From: Choanephora cucurbitarum
Lineage: Eukaryota > Mucoromycota > Mucoromycetes > Mucorales > Choanephoraceae
Length of the DNA: 64,000 bases
Assembly: GCA_025331435.1 (NCBI GenBank)
Contig: JAIWNI010000014.1
Span: 1-64,000, forward strand
Direction: 5' to 3'
This document shows positions 13,723 to 26,071 of the stretch, piece after piece. The notes beneath the pieces are model-generated. The model had not been told where the DNA came from. It did not search any database and worked only from the letters and a program-made list of their open reading frames with translations. Position 1 is the first letter of the stretch. Each line of letters opens with the position of its first letter. The translations under genes and the position numbers were made by a program.

Positions 13723-13800
13723 TATACTATAGTCATTTTATTTAAGAGTGTACATATTCTTGAGAAATGCACTCTTATATTCAGCGTACTCCTAAATCGA
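13723..13800 (+). repeat. 78-bp hairpin repeat, copy A
   Basis: Aligns without gaps to 50794-50871 with 68 of 78 identical bases. Nine of the ten differences are transitions. Copy A contains a perfect 8-bp inverted repeat, TAAGAGTG at 13743-13750 and CACTCTTA at 13770-13777, with a 19-bp loop. It sits between the basic ORF and the Helitron helicase remnant. It could be a MITE or the end of a larger element; no clear target-site duplication was seen. Confidence 0.75.
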
Positions 13801-14040
13801 GCGAGTACTGTGTTCAAATGCTTTTTACTGTGTAAATTTCTTTTTCAAGAGAAGCATATGTTTAATTAGCAAGAACCAATTGATCAATTAGGGATGCAAT
13901 GACGAGATCGTATTTGGTGCTAAACACCACTCTTGCGGGCATGCAGGACATCTCTCAAACAAAAAATTGTTTATCATTGTTTTGTCAAATGGTCTCTATT
14001 TTCTAAAAAAAAAAAAGTAGAATGTGTCGACAGACTTAAT

Positions 14041-15126
14041 AGACTCTAATAAAGACTAGTAGCACCACGTCGTACACTCCAATCTTTGTGGACTCATAAA
14101 GGTACGAATAGACAGTTTAGAATCAAAGGTATTATAGTAAATGCACTTGTCAATGTTGATACACCTACATCTTCTCTACTTAGAGACCTTGATGATGCTT
14201 CGACTATACATTTACATTTGGTAAGAACGATGACCTACCTTGGAAATTACATGCAAAGATTTATTAAACCTGATTACATATGGACAGCAGCTCACTGCTT
14301 GCAAGGAACTTCTCTGGACTTCGCTCATGAAGTTGATATTGTTAATGGAAACGATTGGATTACTTGCAACATAAATCGAAACAATGAGGGCTTTAAATCG
14401 ACAGAAATAAACGAAGATGAAATGGATGTGTTGCTTGAAGAAGAATTTGATTCTGGCGATGATGACGAACAAGCCTCAGATCATCAAACTGAAACCGATG
14501 TGGATACCAGCTCCTAGAATGAAGAACAGGTTGATGAGTTTGCTAAAGCTAATACAGGAATACAAGGAGTATTGCTTGTTGAAAACAACGCAGTTTGAGA
14601 ATAGTTTTAGCAGAAAGAAACAAATGCTTTGTTAAATATCGATCAAGCGTTTAAAGCTTTCAATAGTATCAGATCGTCAGGAAACTACTGAAAAGGCCAA
14701 AACAAAATTTCACGGCTATGATTGCTCAGATAGGTATACTTACCATCTTTTTAACTGTTTTAGCTGCAGAAGCGTTTTGGCCAAAACTTTTGCTAATTTT
14801 AAGAAAAGTTGTTGATAAATATGTGATTACTGAAAGCCAATCAAACGAACTGGGCTATACAAAGCAATCCTGTTGCTTGCACTCGCTACTTTGATAATAA
14901 ATTTCTTGTACTAACTGGTTTTAAGAAAACACTCATATCACTATGGCGTGAGCAGTTAGAATCAAGCCACATTGCCATGTTGGAAGATAATATGCTTATT
15001 GTGAAAAAATTTCTGAAAAGAGCAAAGTTAGTGCTTGTGGTCAAACAAGCCAAATTTTATATTTTGCTTTTAAAAGCTATTGAGGCATTCAAGAGGGTCA
15101 TCAAGCTCCTTCAAGCACTTCGCTGA
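14041..15126 (+). pseudogene. Decayed Helitron Rep/helicase (Helitron_like_N region)
   Basis: Fossil of a rolling-circle transposon protein, recognised in successive pieces. At 14086-14517 the frame reads RQFRIKGIIVNALVNVDTP, then LVRTMTYLGNYMQRFIKPDY and an acidic tail, the layout that precedes the Helitron_like_N domain. At about 14640-14860 the frame gives FKAFNSIRSSGNY, a TGA where the family has Trp, then TIFLTVLAAEAFWPKLL, matching the family pattern S-Y-W...F-x-T-L-S-A-A-x-x-x-W-P. At about 14855 the frame shifts by one base and continues as NPVACTRYFDNKF and onward to a stop at 15124-15126. Stops at about 14518, 14598 and 14690 plus the frameshift show it is dead. The Rep HUH motif and the helicase are not seen; the element ends abruptly. 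Confidence 0.7.
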
Positions 15127-16055
15127 TTAGTTCAACCAGTCTGTTTTGTATATCGTTGTCTTGTTTTTGGCTGTTTGTAGTCTACCGACTGCAAAGTAAT
15201 GCATCCCAGATATATAGGTTGAATATGCTCAACTAACGAATGCTTTCCTCAAGTTCGTTTTTGTGATTAATAGACTTTGGATCAAAGTTAGTTGGATTCG
15301 CGATGAAGAAAAATTGAGGGATAAATACATGCGATTCCAAACAAGATAGCAGATGAGTTGATTTCCATCTGGAATTTCGTGTTCTTTGAAACTTTTTTAG
15401 AAGGATTGTGTTAAAATCATTCCGTTTATCACATCTAGATACAAATAAGTCATTAGCCACTGGCAAGGCCCACAGCGAAGCATAATTTCAAAAGGTGCAA
15501 CAAGTGCGTTTGCCTTCGCATTTGGCAACACAGCTAGTCAAATTACTAGTTTTATCTTAGATCAAAGTGAATTTGACAGCCGCTTCGCAGTTCCTATGCT
15601 TCACAATGCAAGTATGTCTTTGCTTTTATTTTCTGTAAAGTATAAAAAGACCTCATGTCTTTATTAAAAAAAAAAGAGAGGTAGATTTCTCGATCGCAAT
15701 CAATTGTACTGAGACGCTTCTTGTATCGAACAGGTCGGCCTTTATAATGTTTTTCTTTAAACCTTCTGTCGTTGCTCAACCGATATCAAGATCACACTTG
15801 TCAAATGTATTTTGCAAGCTCCTGCGTGGCTAATTAATAAAGCTTTAAGAATTTTCGAATTCTGAAAACTAACTATTGCAGTAGCGTTTTCTTTTACTAC
15901 CCTTTGTATGTCAATTGATTCATGATTCGAGTGTGTTTTATTGTAGTGCAAGAAGCATGAAAAAGTGTAAATGCAATCTGTAACTTTGTAGCTTGATTAA
16001 TACTGTTCAAGCTCCGTGTACACAAGTGCTTTATGTACGTGAGTAAAATTAGAAA
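15127..16055. other. Intergenic region between Helitron remnant and PFKFB gene
   Basis: About 0.9 kb of AT-rich sequence with only short ORFs (77 codons or fewer) that show no recognisable motif. The lower end should contain the polyadenylation region of the minus-strand 6-phosphofructo-2-kinase gene, whose stop is at 16056. Confidence 0.5.
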
Positions 16056-18140
16056 TTAAAACTCAACAAATGTATCTGTCTCCTCTGTGTATTGCCATTT
16101 TTTCAGTTCAGTTCCATAAGGTTTAGGACGAAGTTCATAAACACTACACAGAAAATATCAAGTTACAAACGCCATTTGGAGTCCAGGTGTTCATTTTCTT
16201 ACGTGTGAATTGGTACCATCATGTGTGGCATCTCTTCTCGTGTCCAATCAAGTAGATACCCTAAAAGAATGCGCATAACCACTCTATGTGTTATAATCAA
16301 ACACGATTGCGTCATTCTCTCTAGTTCCACAATCATTGGCTGAAGACGATGAATTACATCAATATAAGATTCACCTCCCATACCAGGATATCTGTAAAAA
16401 AGCTTGTTTTGCTGACGAGATTTGTATTCTGAAGGATGTTTTTCTTGGATCTCTTGATAAGTCATACCTTCACAAACCTAAAAGAAAAGAAAAAGGTTAC
16501 ACTACAATCCTAATTTTTCTTTCTTTCTTTCTTTGTCATAAATCTTAGGTTACCTACACCTGAATTGATCTCATTTAGGAAACGGATATGCTTTATATCA
16601 TAATCGTCAGGATCAAAATGTTCTGCTGTTTGCTTTGATCTCTTGAGCATACTTGTCCAAACAGAAAACTGAGAATTACAATATTCAGCAGTCTTTTGTA
16701 AAGCTAGGGCTGGAGTCTGTTTTTCCTCAGGCTCTAATTCATTTGCTTTAGCAGCTAATTCACATCCAAATCGAATACGTTGTGTTTGCACAAACTTTGC
16801 AAGTGCTTTTGCGAACTTTCGGCCTTTTGGTGACAAATCGGCATCACCTCCAATTCTCCCTGTAACATTATCCTCACTTTCACCATGTCGAGTCACGAAT
16901 ATCTGTCGTTCTGTAATAAGATAGAATAAGTGATATTTGGCAACTCTAGACTTGTTTAACAGTACCATTTAAATTAAAGTTCATGAGATAGAATATGCAT
17001 TGGCCAGATAGATAGCCTGAAATATTGTAGGCTATTACTTTCTTGCCTACATTGATTAGTTTACAGAACTGTATGTCATTCTCTTCTTCCCATTCTCCAA
17101 CAGGCTCGTATGCTTTTTCATAGTTTGCTACACGAGACCTAAAGTCAGATAATGCTTCTGTAGGATCTTTGTTCTTGTAGTCTGGGCCAGATAGCTTTAA
17201 CCTGAAGTTGCGCTCTAGCATCTACAGACAGGTCAGAGATAAGAATTCTCAATGGTCAATATAACTTACTGTGTGGTCTGTGCAGACCGATTCAATCATT
17301 AGAATTCTTATTTCTGGTTCTTTTGCAAGTCGGTCAATAAGTAATTTTCTAATTTTGCATTAATTCTAAAAAAAAGTCCGCTATCTCATTGATCTTTTTC
17401 AATCTATACCTTCGAGCTACTGTTGAGTTTGTTGCGTCATGTATAGCAACACGCCCTCCTTCTTTTAACCAATCTATCAACTGATCCAATACGCCAAGAG
17501 CAATTTCATCACGTATACGCTTGCTGTCAGGGTTACTGGGGTCAAAGAAATTTGCATTTTGTTCCTGAGAGGACTCGTATACGCGTCGCATGTTGCCCAC
17601 ATTAAAAATTTTCGTCTCGTACTGTAGCCAATTAAGATATCGTCTTAGCTTCTTAACAATATAACTTTTCCCCCTTGCAGGCAGTCCAACTATATAAAGG
17701 GTTTAGTTTGTCTATGACTTATTTTATGGTCGTTTACTAATAAAGGTCATATACCCATAATGACTACCAATTTGCTGTCTAGCTGGCGCTCTGTTTTTAG
17801 TTCTATAAACAAATTAATTTTAACTATGTGCAACAGTCGATGCTATTTTTTTTTTACTTGGTGTTCTTATAGTATGTACTGCACCCGGCACATCTAAACC
17901 TATTGAATGACGTATATTGGAAGTCTTTGTGCTTGATTCTTTAGTATGTTGAGCTTGCAGCCAACTTGGTATAGCTTTTGGGGGATTTAGTTTAGATGTG
18001 TGTGCGATCTGCGTATCGTTCTCAGAAGGATTTTCTTTGGTAGATAAGTTGGTTAAAACGCGCTTAGAGAGGTTTTCTTGATCATCTTTCTCTGGTTTAA
18101 CTTCAGGCAACGTTTTTCGCCTATCATTGTGATGGTGCAT
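16056..18140 (-). CDS. PFKFB: 6-phosphofructo-2-kinase / fructose-2,6-bisphosphatase (bifunctional)
   Basis: Makes and degrades fructose-2,6-bisphosphate, the cytosolic signal that sets glycolytic against gluconeogenic flux. Exons: 18140-17858, 17802-17755, 17689-17410, 17348-17270, 17221-16966, 16910-16558, 16477-16203, 16143-16056, giving 553 residues. A Ser/Thr-rich leader of about 95 residues precedes the kinase, whose P-loop GLPARGKS is at residues 112-119; HDATNST follows. The phosphatase domain starts with the RHGE signature at residues 323-326 and keeps the acidic NEINSGVCEG and the second histidine in IITHRVVMR, so both activities look intact. Several yeast paralogues have lost the RHG histidine. 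The first intron is read through by a fortuitous open frame; splicing at 17857 rather than at 17824 avoids a 22-nt intron. Confidence 0.95.
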
Positions 18141-21100
18141 ACTTGACGAGAGATAAAAGCAGAATAAAACAAGCTGGTTAAAGGGAGAGAGAAAAAAAAA
18201 GAAAGAGAAAAGAAAAAACCGGATGATATGAATTGTCTCACGTCTGTCAGATGTCACTTTTTTTTTTAAAAAAAAAAAAGAAAACTCACTCCGAAGGGTC
18301 GCACAAATGTTTGAAATGAAATTGCTCATTGACCATCACTTTGACAGTATGGCAATCACTACGCATTCATTATCTGAAGTAGCAGTATTCATTGAATAAA
18401 TTTTCATGTACTTTAGGTGATTGACTAGCAACTAGTAATTCTGCAAATCACTCAGCGATGATTTGGATTTTTGAGTAATTTGCAGCATAAAATAAAGCTT
18501 TAGTACCAAGTCCCTATACTTATTTAGGTTGGTAGCTCAGCTGAAAAAGCTTATAATCATGACAAGAAGAAACTATGCATGTGCTGAAAAGCTGCTAACA
18601 TAAAAGAAACATTTGGGGTTGAAATATATTTAGCTTCTTCTTCGCAGATACAGGTATGAAAAAGATGTTAACGTCCTCTTATGAAATATGAAACTCAACT
18701 GCTTCTTGATAATGTTAAAAATTCTACTAGTCTTGTTATATGTGGGTACATTCTCCTTTGTCAATGCGTTGCGATCATAAGAGCATTTCAATGAAAGCAC
18801 GTCAACTTATTTTTCGAGCTTGCATGACATTGCTTACCCTCAACATGTAAACTTTGAGCAAATTGGAATACACAACCTCTACGAACTGTGCGGCTTCTGT
18901 CTTGCTTATGAACTCCGTTGTTTGATTTAAGTCATTAGCTGATTATATTGTGCTAATGGTATAATGCACCAAGAGAACCACTATTATCTGTAAACTGGAT
19001 TTGCCAACCAAATATATATCAACAATTGTTAGAGATGATATCGGACTAAGCGACTCACCGATAGATAGCATTCTTTCTATTCGAGCGTGTCTTTATTAGT
19101 GAAGATATTAAACAATTACATTGATCTGAATGTCCTGATTGACTTCAAAGCTTCAAAAGCAACTTAGTCCTTCAATCTGCTGTTTCCAAAAGGGCTTGAT
19201 GTCGAATGTTTCTTATTTCAGCGATCAAAGCAAAATATCATTTTTAGCCATACGTGTTTCAACAGTAGATTTTAATATATCGAGTTTACACAGTTAAGAT
19301 TTTCTTGTTTATGATAGGCTAAATTCAATGATACAAATATAGATTTTGCCTGTGGTTATAGATTAGATTATGCTAAACTTTGCATGATTTATCATTATTT
19401 ATATCAGCTAGGCTCAATTGCTTATTTGTGTATACGGCAATAACACATAGTAGTATTGTCCGCAATATCATCCCTCTTTCACTATACAAAGAATAATGTA
19501 TCTAATAAGCACTGCATTTTATAAGGCAGAATACCGAATATCGTCTCTCTATCTTTTTTTCTTTTTATACCATTTTCTCCATAAAATAGACCATACAGAG
19601 CATTCCACAAAATTCCTCTCTTGCTGATCTTTCTTTTTCTAAAAGGGAGGCAAAAGAAACAGCCGGCGAGCTCACGTCCATACAGCATTGAGTAATAAGA
19701 GATTATGAAACCCTTCCTTTTGGATAGCATGACTCTCGACCATTTTCTTCCCATTTGCTTCTTCAAAACTTTTGAATAGAAACACAGTATTATTCAAAAT
19801 GTATTTATATAGCTCTTGTCACATTGATTTCAACAATTATCAAATGTAGGTCAAGGTCTTTTATATGAATGCCAAACTTTAATTCACTCAAAGGTACACA
19901 ACAATATTTATATAGCCATTTTCTTTCCTAACTTGAGCAATATTATTTCTTACTGATAGTTATTAAAAGATTCTCTTCTTGTTTCTATCTCATGGACTGA
20001 ACTACTGTGAATGTCTTCCATATATTGTGATGAAGCCATCAACAGCTCAAACTGTGATTGTTGTTAAATCCGTAATGAAAAGAGTCTTTGGAGTATCATA
20101 CTCCATATTTACTTTTTGGGTGCAATCAGTTTTTCTTAATGCTTACCCTCTTTTCCATGCATACAAAATCCCATTCGGTTTATCTACTCTCTGATCTTGC
20201 AGTATGATAGTCTACACTAGGCTCCCCTTACAGTTTTTCTTTCAAGGAAATTGCTGAACATCTGTTCCTAACTGTACGCCTTTCTGTTACTTTATCTATC
20301 TTAACTTTAATTGTTGTTCATTTCAAGTTTAAGCTTCTGTTCGTTTCTTTTTGGTGCAGAATGGCTACATGCTTCATCTCCTTCATTTTCTGTTGCGTAT
20401 AATTTACTTTTCCTTTTCTGTTTATATGATATGACTATCAAAATAAGGGGACAACCTTTATGGTTTAACACTCTTAAAAAGGAAAAACTTTCATAAACTT
20501 GTCCTATTAGGATTTTAAGATAAAAAAAATACTTCCAGTTAAAGGTTAGATATATATAATAGGGTATAAACTCAATATGGTAATCTTTAAAAAAAAAGTG
20601 AAACTGAGTTACGATTATGATGGATATTAAAAAGGCATAGTGATATAACTTTAACTTTTTTAGAATGAGTCAGATCCAACTAAAAAGTATTTTGTGATAT
20701 GTCTTGTGGGCCCTATCATCCCTCTCTCTCCCTACTTTTATTTGGTACACTAGACAGATCTAATGTTTGTGGTTGTGTATGCGTAAGTGGTATTTGTGTA
20801 CCCAAGCATGTGATAGAGAACATGGTGCTATGCCAACTTTTTCATTCAGTAATTGACTGATCCGTGTTGTTCAGACCTTCACGATATTATAATATAAAAA
20901 AAAGAACGGATCGGCTTATCAAAGCATCATCGAATGACGTATAAAATAGCCAATCAACTGGGTTCCCAGATTATCCCAGCCTGCAAATGTTTAGTGACGT
21001 TTGAATATTTTCAGACTAAAACGACCGGAGCTTGATCCTATACAATAAAATCGAGTTCAATTACATAAATGACAAAACTCAGTAGTTGTGTTTTACCATA

Positions 21101-21212
21101 GTAACACATAACGAAATGACGCTTTGTAAGAAAGAATTTGTGGAGAAAAAAAAAGTACCTTACTGAGGTCTGTGAACTCCGAATTTTAAAGTTTTTTTTT
21201 GTTACAGAAACA
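18141..21212. other. Divergent intergenic region between PFKFB (-) and sugar transporter (+)
   Basis: About 3 kb with no supported gene. A pyrimidine/purine-rich tract and A/T runs (18180-18280) lie just upstream of the PFKFB start and are probably its 5' leader or promoter. The remaining ORFs (94 codons or fewer, for example 19482-19766 minus) show no motif. The regulatory regions of both flanking sugar-metabolism genes must lie here. Confidence 0.5.
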
Positions 21213-21220
21213 TATAAAAA
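21213..21220 (+). promoter_or_regulatory. TATA-like box of the sugar transporter gene
   Basis: TATAAAAA lies 140 bp upstream of the transporter ATG (21360), in an A/T-rich stretch followed by a C/T-rich leader (21260-21290). Position and sequence fit a fungal core promoter, but no transcription start is known. Confidence 0.45.
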
Positions 21221-21359
21221 CCTCATGTAATTCAGAAGCTGCAAGACAAAAAAAAAGGATCATCTTCTTCTCCCTTTTTTTATTTTCATTGATCCAGTCT
21301 ATTTTTTTAAAGATACATATTGTACATAAACCTATCAGAAAAGAAGAAATTGAATCAAA

Positions 21360-23069
21360 ATGGGATATGTATTGAAAGGCGCTGCCTTGTTTAGAGCTTC
21401 TACTCTCTTAGCCGCTATCGGTTTCTTGTTGTTTGGTTACGACCAAGTAAGTAAATCTCAAGAGAAGTACATAGATCAAGAAAAAATCTAACCTCATGAA
21501 TTACAGGGTGTCATGTCGGGTGTTGTCGCAAATGATCTGTTCAAGGAAACAATGGGTAATCCTAGTTCTTCTATGATCGGTGCTATTGTAGCACTTTATG
21601 AAATCGGTTGTATGGCTGGTGCTCTATCTACCGGTCGTATTGGTGATTGGCTCGGTCGTAGAAAAACAATTCGTTATGGTTGTATCATTCTTTGTGTTGG
21701 TGCTATCTTACAAACCGCTGCTGTTGATGCTGGTATGATGATTGCTGCTCGTATCATCACTGGTATCGGTAACGGTATGAACACTGCTACTATCCCTGTC
21801 TATCAAGCTGAGTTGTCTCCCCCCAAGTCCAGAGGTTCTCATGTTGCCTTTGAAGCCTCTCTCTTGACAGTTGGTGTCGCCGTTGCTTACTGGCTCGAAT
21901 ATGGTCTTTACTTTGTCCCAGGTCAATTTGCTTGGAGATTCCCTTTAGCTTTCCAAATGGTCTTTGCTATCATTCTGGGTGTTGCTACCTTCATCCTGCC
22001 TGAATCTCCTCGTTGGTTGCAAGCTCACGGTCATGAAGAAGAATGTAAGGTAGTCTTGGCTCGTCTTTGGTCTGACTGTGATACCTCTCACCCTCGTTGT
22101 ATTGCTGAATGGGAGGAAATCCGTGACGGTATTGAACTTGAACGTCGTGAAGGTGTTTCTTCCTATGTTGAACTATTCAAGAAGGGCAAAATGAACAACC
22201 GTTATCGTGTATTGCTTGGTATGGGTGGTCAAATTATTCAACAATTGGGTGGTATTAATGCTATCAGTTACTATTTGACTGATGTGTTTGTCCAAGCTGG
22301 TATGACTACTGAAATGGCCATGTTAATGGCTGGTGTAGATGCTATTGTCTATTTCTTGGGTGCCGTTACTCCTATCTATACCATAGAACGTTTGGGTCGT
22401 CGTTGGCTCATGTACTTTGGTTTGATTGGTCAAGCTATCTCATTGTTGGTTGTTGGTGGTGCTCAATACCTTGTTGAGAGAGACAATGGTGATAACAAGA
22501 CTGCTTCCAATGTTGTCATTGCCTTTGTCATGATTTATAACTTTGTCTTCGGTGCCGCCTGGTTAGGTTTGGCTTGGTTGTATCCCTCTGAAATTTTCTC
22601 TACTGGTTTGAGAGCCAAGGGTAACTCTATGTCTACCGGTGCTAACTGGCTTGGTAACTTTGTGGTTGCTATGATCACACCTGTTCTCTTCCAATATGCC
22701 AAATACTGGACTTTCTTGATGTTTGGTATCCTCAACGTCGTTTTCTTGATTCCCATTTACTTGTACTACCCTGAAACCAAGGGTAAGTCTTTGGAAGAAA
22801 TCGAAGTACTCTTTGCTACCGAAGAAATTCAAGAAGATGCCAAATCTATTGCTTCTCATATTGGCTCTACCTCGTTGTATGATAAGAACCAAGATGCTCA
22901 ATCTCAGCTTGAACGTGCCTCTCGCCCTAGCTCTCGTCGCTTCCCCAGTAACTTCTCTGGTCGTAACAGTATCATCAATCCCGGCGTTCAAGAGAAGCCT
23001 GCTACTAACACTGAAGCTGCCAATGTTAAGGATGATTACAACAATGAAAAGGGTCCCAACTACAAATAG
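21360..23069 (+). CDS. MFS sugar (hexose-type) transporter
   Basis: Twelve-helix plasma-membrane sugar carrier of the major facilitator superfamily. Exons 21360-21446 and 21507-23069 give 549 residues. Exon 1 encodes the first helix (LLAAIGFLLFGYDQ), so the true start is the ATG at 21360 rather than the later one at 21513. Sugar-porter signatures are present: GDWLGRRKT in the loop after helix 2, LPESPRWLQAHG before the central loop, QQLGGINAISYY in helix 7, ERLGRRWLM, a helix-10 region with YPSEIFSTGLRAKG, and YPETKGKSLEEIE after helix 12. The hydrophilic C-terminal tail of about 90 residues is Ser/Asn-rich. Codon use is strongly biased, suggesting strong expression. Glucose or xylose preference cannot be decided. 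Confidence 0.93.
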
Positions 23070-25182
23070 ATAAGGTCATCTTGCCTTTCATCTTTTAATC
23101 TTTCAGGTGATCAAACTAGTTCACCTTGTGTACATTATTTTTCTTTCGAAAACACAACTATAATTTAATATCTTAAGGGCCGTGCCTTTTTCCCTTTCTT
23201 TCTATAATATACTCCTTAGTCATTTTTTTTCTTTGAAACAATAATAAATAATTCAATCAAGAATATATTCAAGTGTTCCATATGTAAAGCTAGAAAAAAA
23301 TAAGTTGTACTACAGTAAAAATGAAATTACATACTTGAGAATCGACCCTTGAAATCTTAAAGTGTTACACAAATCGCAATATATAACATAATGATATATA
23401 TTTGGATATATTATCGAATGATGCTTCTCAATGTTCTATTAGAGGAACATCTATCGTGATCTAAGAAAAAAAAACCAAAGAATAACAGTCAAGTAGGGAT
23501 TTTACAAATTTGATAAAATGCGTGATCTGTATAGTTTAGTTTGATTTAGTTTAAAGTTTATTGGCTTTTAAATTATAGTGTTGTATTCACATAGACATGT
23601 ATGTTATCCATAACTACAATTTTTTTGTATGTAGCCTCATTAAGGTTCTCCGATAGAATTAAGCAGTTATCAAGAAAAAGGAGGGAGGGCTTTTTTTCTC
23701 GACAGGTACACGCATAGTGTCATTCCGTGCTCTTCAGTTTCGTTATTTGTTCGGTTTCGACCGTTTAACATTTATAGAGTTTAATCGTTTGTATACATTA
23801 GTTTGTAGGATCAGTCTTACCTTTTGATCTGATATTTTTGTTTCCCCGCAAACGAAAAAGCATGGATCAAATAAAATTGCAGCTAAAATCCCCGCAATTA
23901 GCTTAAAAAGAAATAAAAAAAAAACTCTCCGAGTGGCCCATGAAATTGTGACACAGTAATTTTGCTTACAGAGGATCAATTGCAGAAAATTTAAAAAAAA
24001 AAAGACTATACTATACATGCAGTTCTGATGTCCATTTCCTCATTTATATATCTATAGCTGTATATAAATACATCAAGTATCCAAACATGCTACGACTAAC
24101 TAGTCTGTGCCTGTTTTTGGTATCACTCTAACGTAAATTCTCATTACACAAAACCAACTTCTTGAAATAATGATTATAAAGCAATAGAAAGTGAACCAAG
24201 TTGTCTTCAAGCTATAAAGACTCGTATGAACTTTTTTTAAAGGTTAAAGTGGGTTGTTATTAAATTGTCTTAGATTACCTCCTTTTTTTTTATCTGCAGC
24301 ATCTTTTGACAGTATGCTTGCTGGAAAACATTTTCCAGTTACCTTCTTAATATTCGAAAGACCAAGCAGATTTTCTCACAACTGTTGCATTTGGAAAAAA
24401 AAAACATTTCCATACCTAGACAAAGATATGCAAAGTGCATCCAAAAAAATCCTATTTTCATACTTGTATAAGCACAAAACTTTCTTTTTTTGTTCTAAAA
24501 CAAACACAAAATCACGATTGCTTCGCCTTGATCATTTCGACATAAGTTTGCTGTTTCAAAAGTTGAATAGAAAAAAGGGTTTTCAGGTACCAAACTGAAT
24601 CGTTTTTATTTCTATAGCGTCAGGTTTACAGAAAAAATTTTCTAAACAGTTTCAACGTAAATTGAATTCTACTTTACCCCAGAAAAAAGAAGGAGGGGGG
24701 GGGGGAGAGGTGACAACATTCTCTTCTTTCTTTTGACACAAGATCATTTGTCTTATACTTTTTTAAGTACAGTGCCATTTGTCTTCTGATTGCTGTCATG
24801 TTCTTAGATGAAATTGATGCGTATCCGTACGTGTTCAGTATGATCTCATTTCGATAGCTTAAAAAGCACTATCTCTCCGGCGTTTCATCTTGATACACCT
24901 AGAGTTGATATTATGTCAAATATCAAAAAAAGGACTATAGTGTGATGGTAATAAATGAAAGGTAGCTTTGTAACTAATACATTCTGTTTAACTTGGGCTA
25001 GTTTATACCGAGTAATTCTATAGAACCATCCCTTTTATTAGTGTTCAATTTGAGAAAAAGCGTGGTTCGGAGAGTTTCCTATCATATGTTATTTTGATGC
25101 TAAAATGAATTTGGATTTAAAGTATGCTGGTTTGCTGTTTATGTTTAAGCGTACTTGATTCTCCCGACTTGTTCAGAAAACT
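23070..25182. other. Convergent intergenic region after the sugar transporter
   Basis: About 2.1 kb, very AT-rich, between the 3' ends of the transporter (plus) and the oligoribonuclease gene (minus). It contains short ORFs without motifs (for example 24254-24598) and homopolymer runs, including eleven consecutive G residues at 24695-24705. An AATAAATAAT run at about 23241 may serve polyadenylation of the transporter mRNA. Confidence 0.45.
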
Positions 25183-26071
25183 TTATTGTTTTACAAATAC
25201 ATGTTTTCTATAATATCTAAGCTCCTCAATACTCTCCACAATATCATCTAAAGCTCTATGACCAGCCTTCTTTACAACTCCAGAAGCAACTTCCGGATAC
25301 CATCGCTTAGTCAGTTCCTTGATGGTACTTACATCTATATTACTCAAATGTCATTTCAACCACTTCTTTTGATATGACCCTATTTTGCTTTACCAACAAT
25401 CCGGTAATGCAGATGATCAACTACTTTAGGCATTTCCTTCAATAGAAATCGCTTATCTTCATGCACTGAATTCCCGGCAAGAGGAGCGACTCCCTTTGGC
25501 ACATGTTCTTTTAAGAAGCTATATACCTTACTCTCAGCTTCTTCAATTGAAACCTTAGACTCAAGTACTTGTTTGGTTAGACCCGACTAATACAAAATGT
25601 TAAACAAATGCGCCTCCTTTCTTAAAATCTTACCTTTCCGTGATGTTCAATACACCAGTCTAGAGAAACAAACACAAGAGGTTATTTTTGAATGAGAAAC
25701 AAACACAAAAAATCACTTAATAAACTAATACCATTCATGTTATCCATCACTTCCTTAGGTTGGTGAATAATAAGTTCAGGCCCCTATCATTACAGAGTTT
25801 AATTAGGGTCCTATTCCTTCTTTGGACTCCTTTCTCGTTTCCTTGGTTTGTTTTTACTTTAGCTACAATATTGAGTTCACTATCAGTAATCAGCACTGCG
25901 ATCTCAATCAGATGGTCTTTTCCGATATCAAGGCCTGTCATCTTTAATCAGTCATGTCAGTACCGGCTTTTGGAACAATAGGTAACATCTGTTGTTCTTT
26001 ACCTCACAGTCGATCCATACCAAAGGGTTCTTGATCATTTTAAGTATTTTAGAAGAAACAAGTCGATTCAT
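25183..26071 (-). CDS. REX2: Oligoribonuclease (DEDDh 3'-5' exonuclease)
   Basis: Degrades 2-5-nt RNA oligonucleotides, in fungi mainly in mitochondria. Exons: 26071-26003, 25941-25858, 25783-25732, 25659-25634, 25586-25394, 25334-25183, giving 191 residues, the normal size. The catalytic set is visible: WIDCEMTGLD with Asp21 and Glu23, the second acid in [11 protein letters not shown], and GHRALDDI with the general-base His and the last Asp. The motif NSVHEDKRF replaces the more usual NSI(C/G)QDRRF. An ATG at residue 12 ([11 protein letters not shown]) may be an alternative start; the preceding eleven residues are basic/hydroxylated and could act as a weak mitochondrial signal. Exon 4 is only 26 nt. 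Confidence 0.93.

Noticed and set aside
17803..17824. A 22-nt intron in the PFKFB gene (donor after CACATA)
   Set aside because: Too short for spliceosomal removal; a donor at 17857 gives a normal 55-nt intron with the same acceptor and keeps frame.
18531..18605. tRNA-like stretch containing GGTAGCTCAGCTG
   Set aside because: The D-arm-like motif is followed by a poor anticodon stem and there is no T-loop (GGTTCRANNCC) at the right distance, so it cannot fold as a tRNA.
22563..22991. 142-codon minus-strand ORF under the sugar transporter
   Set aside because: Antisense to the conserved transporter reading frame; codon-bias shadow.
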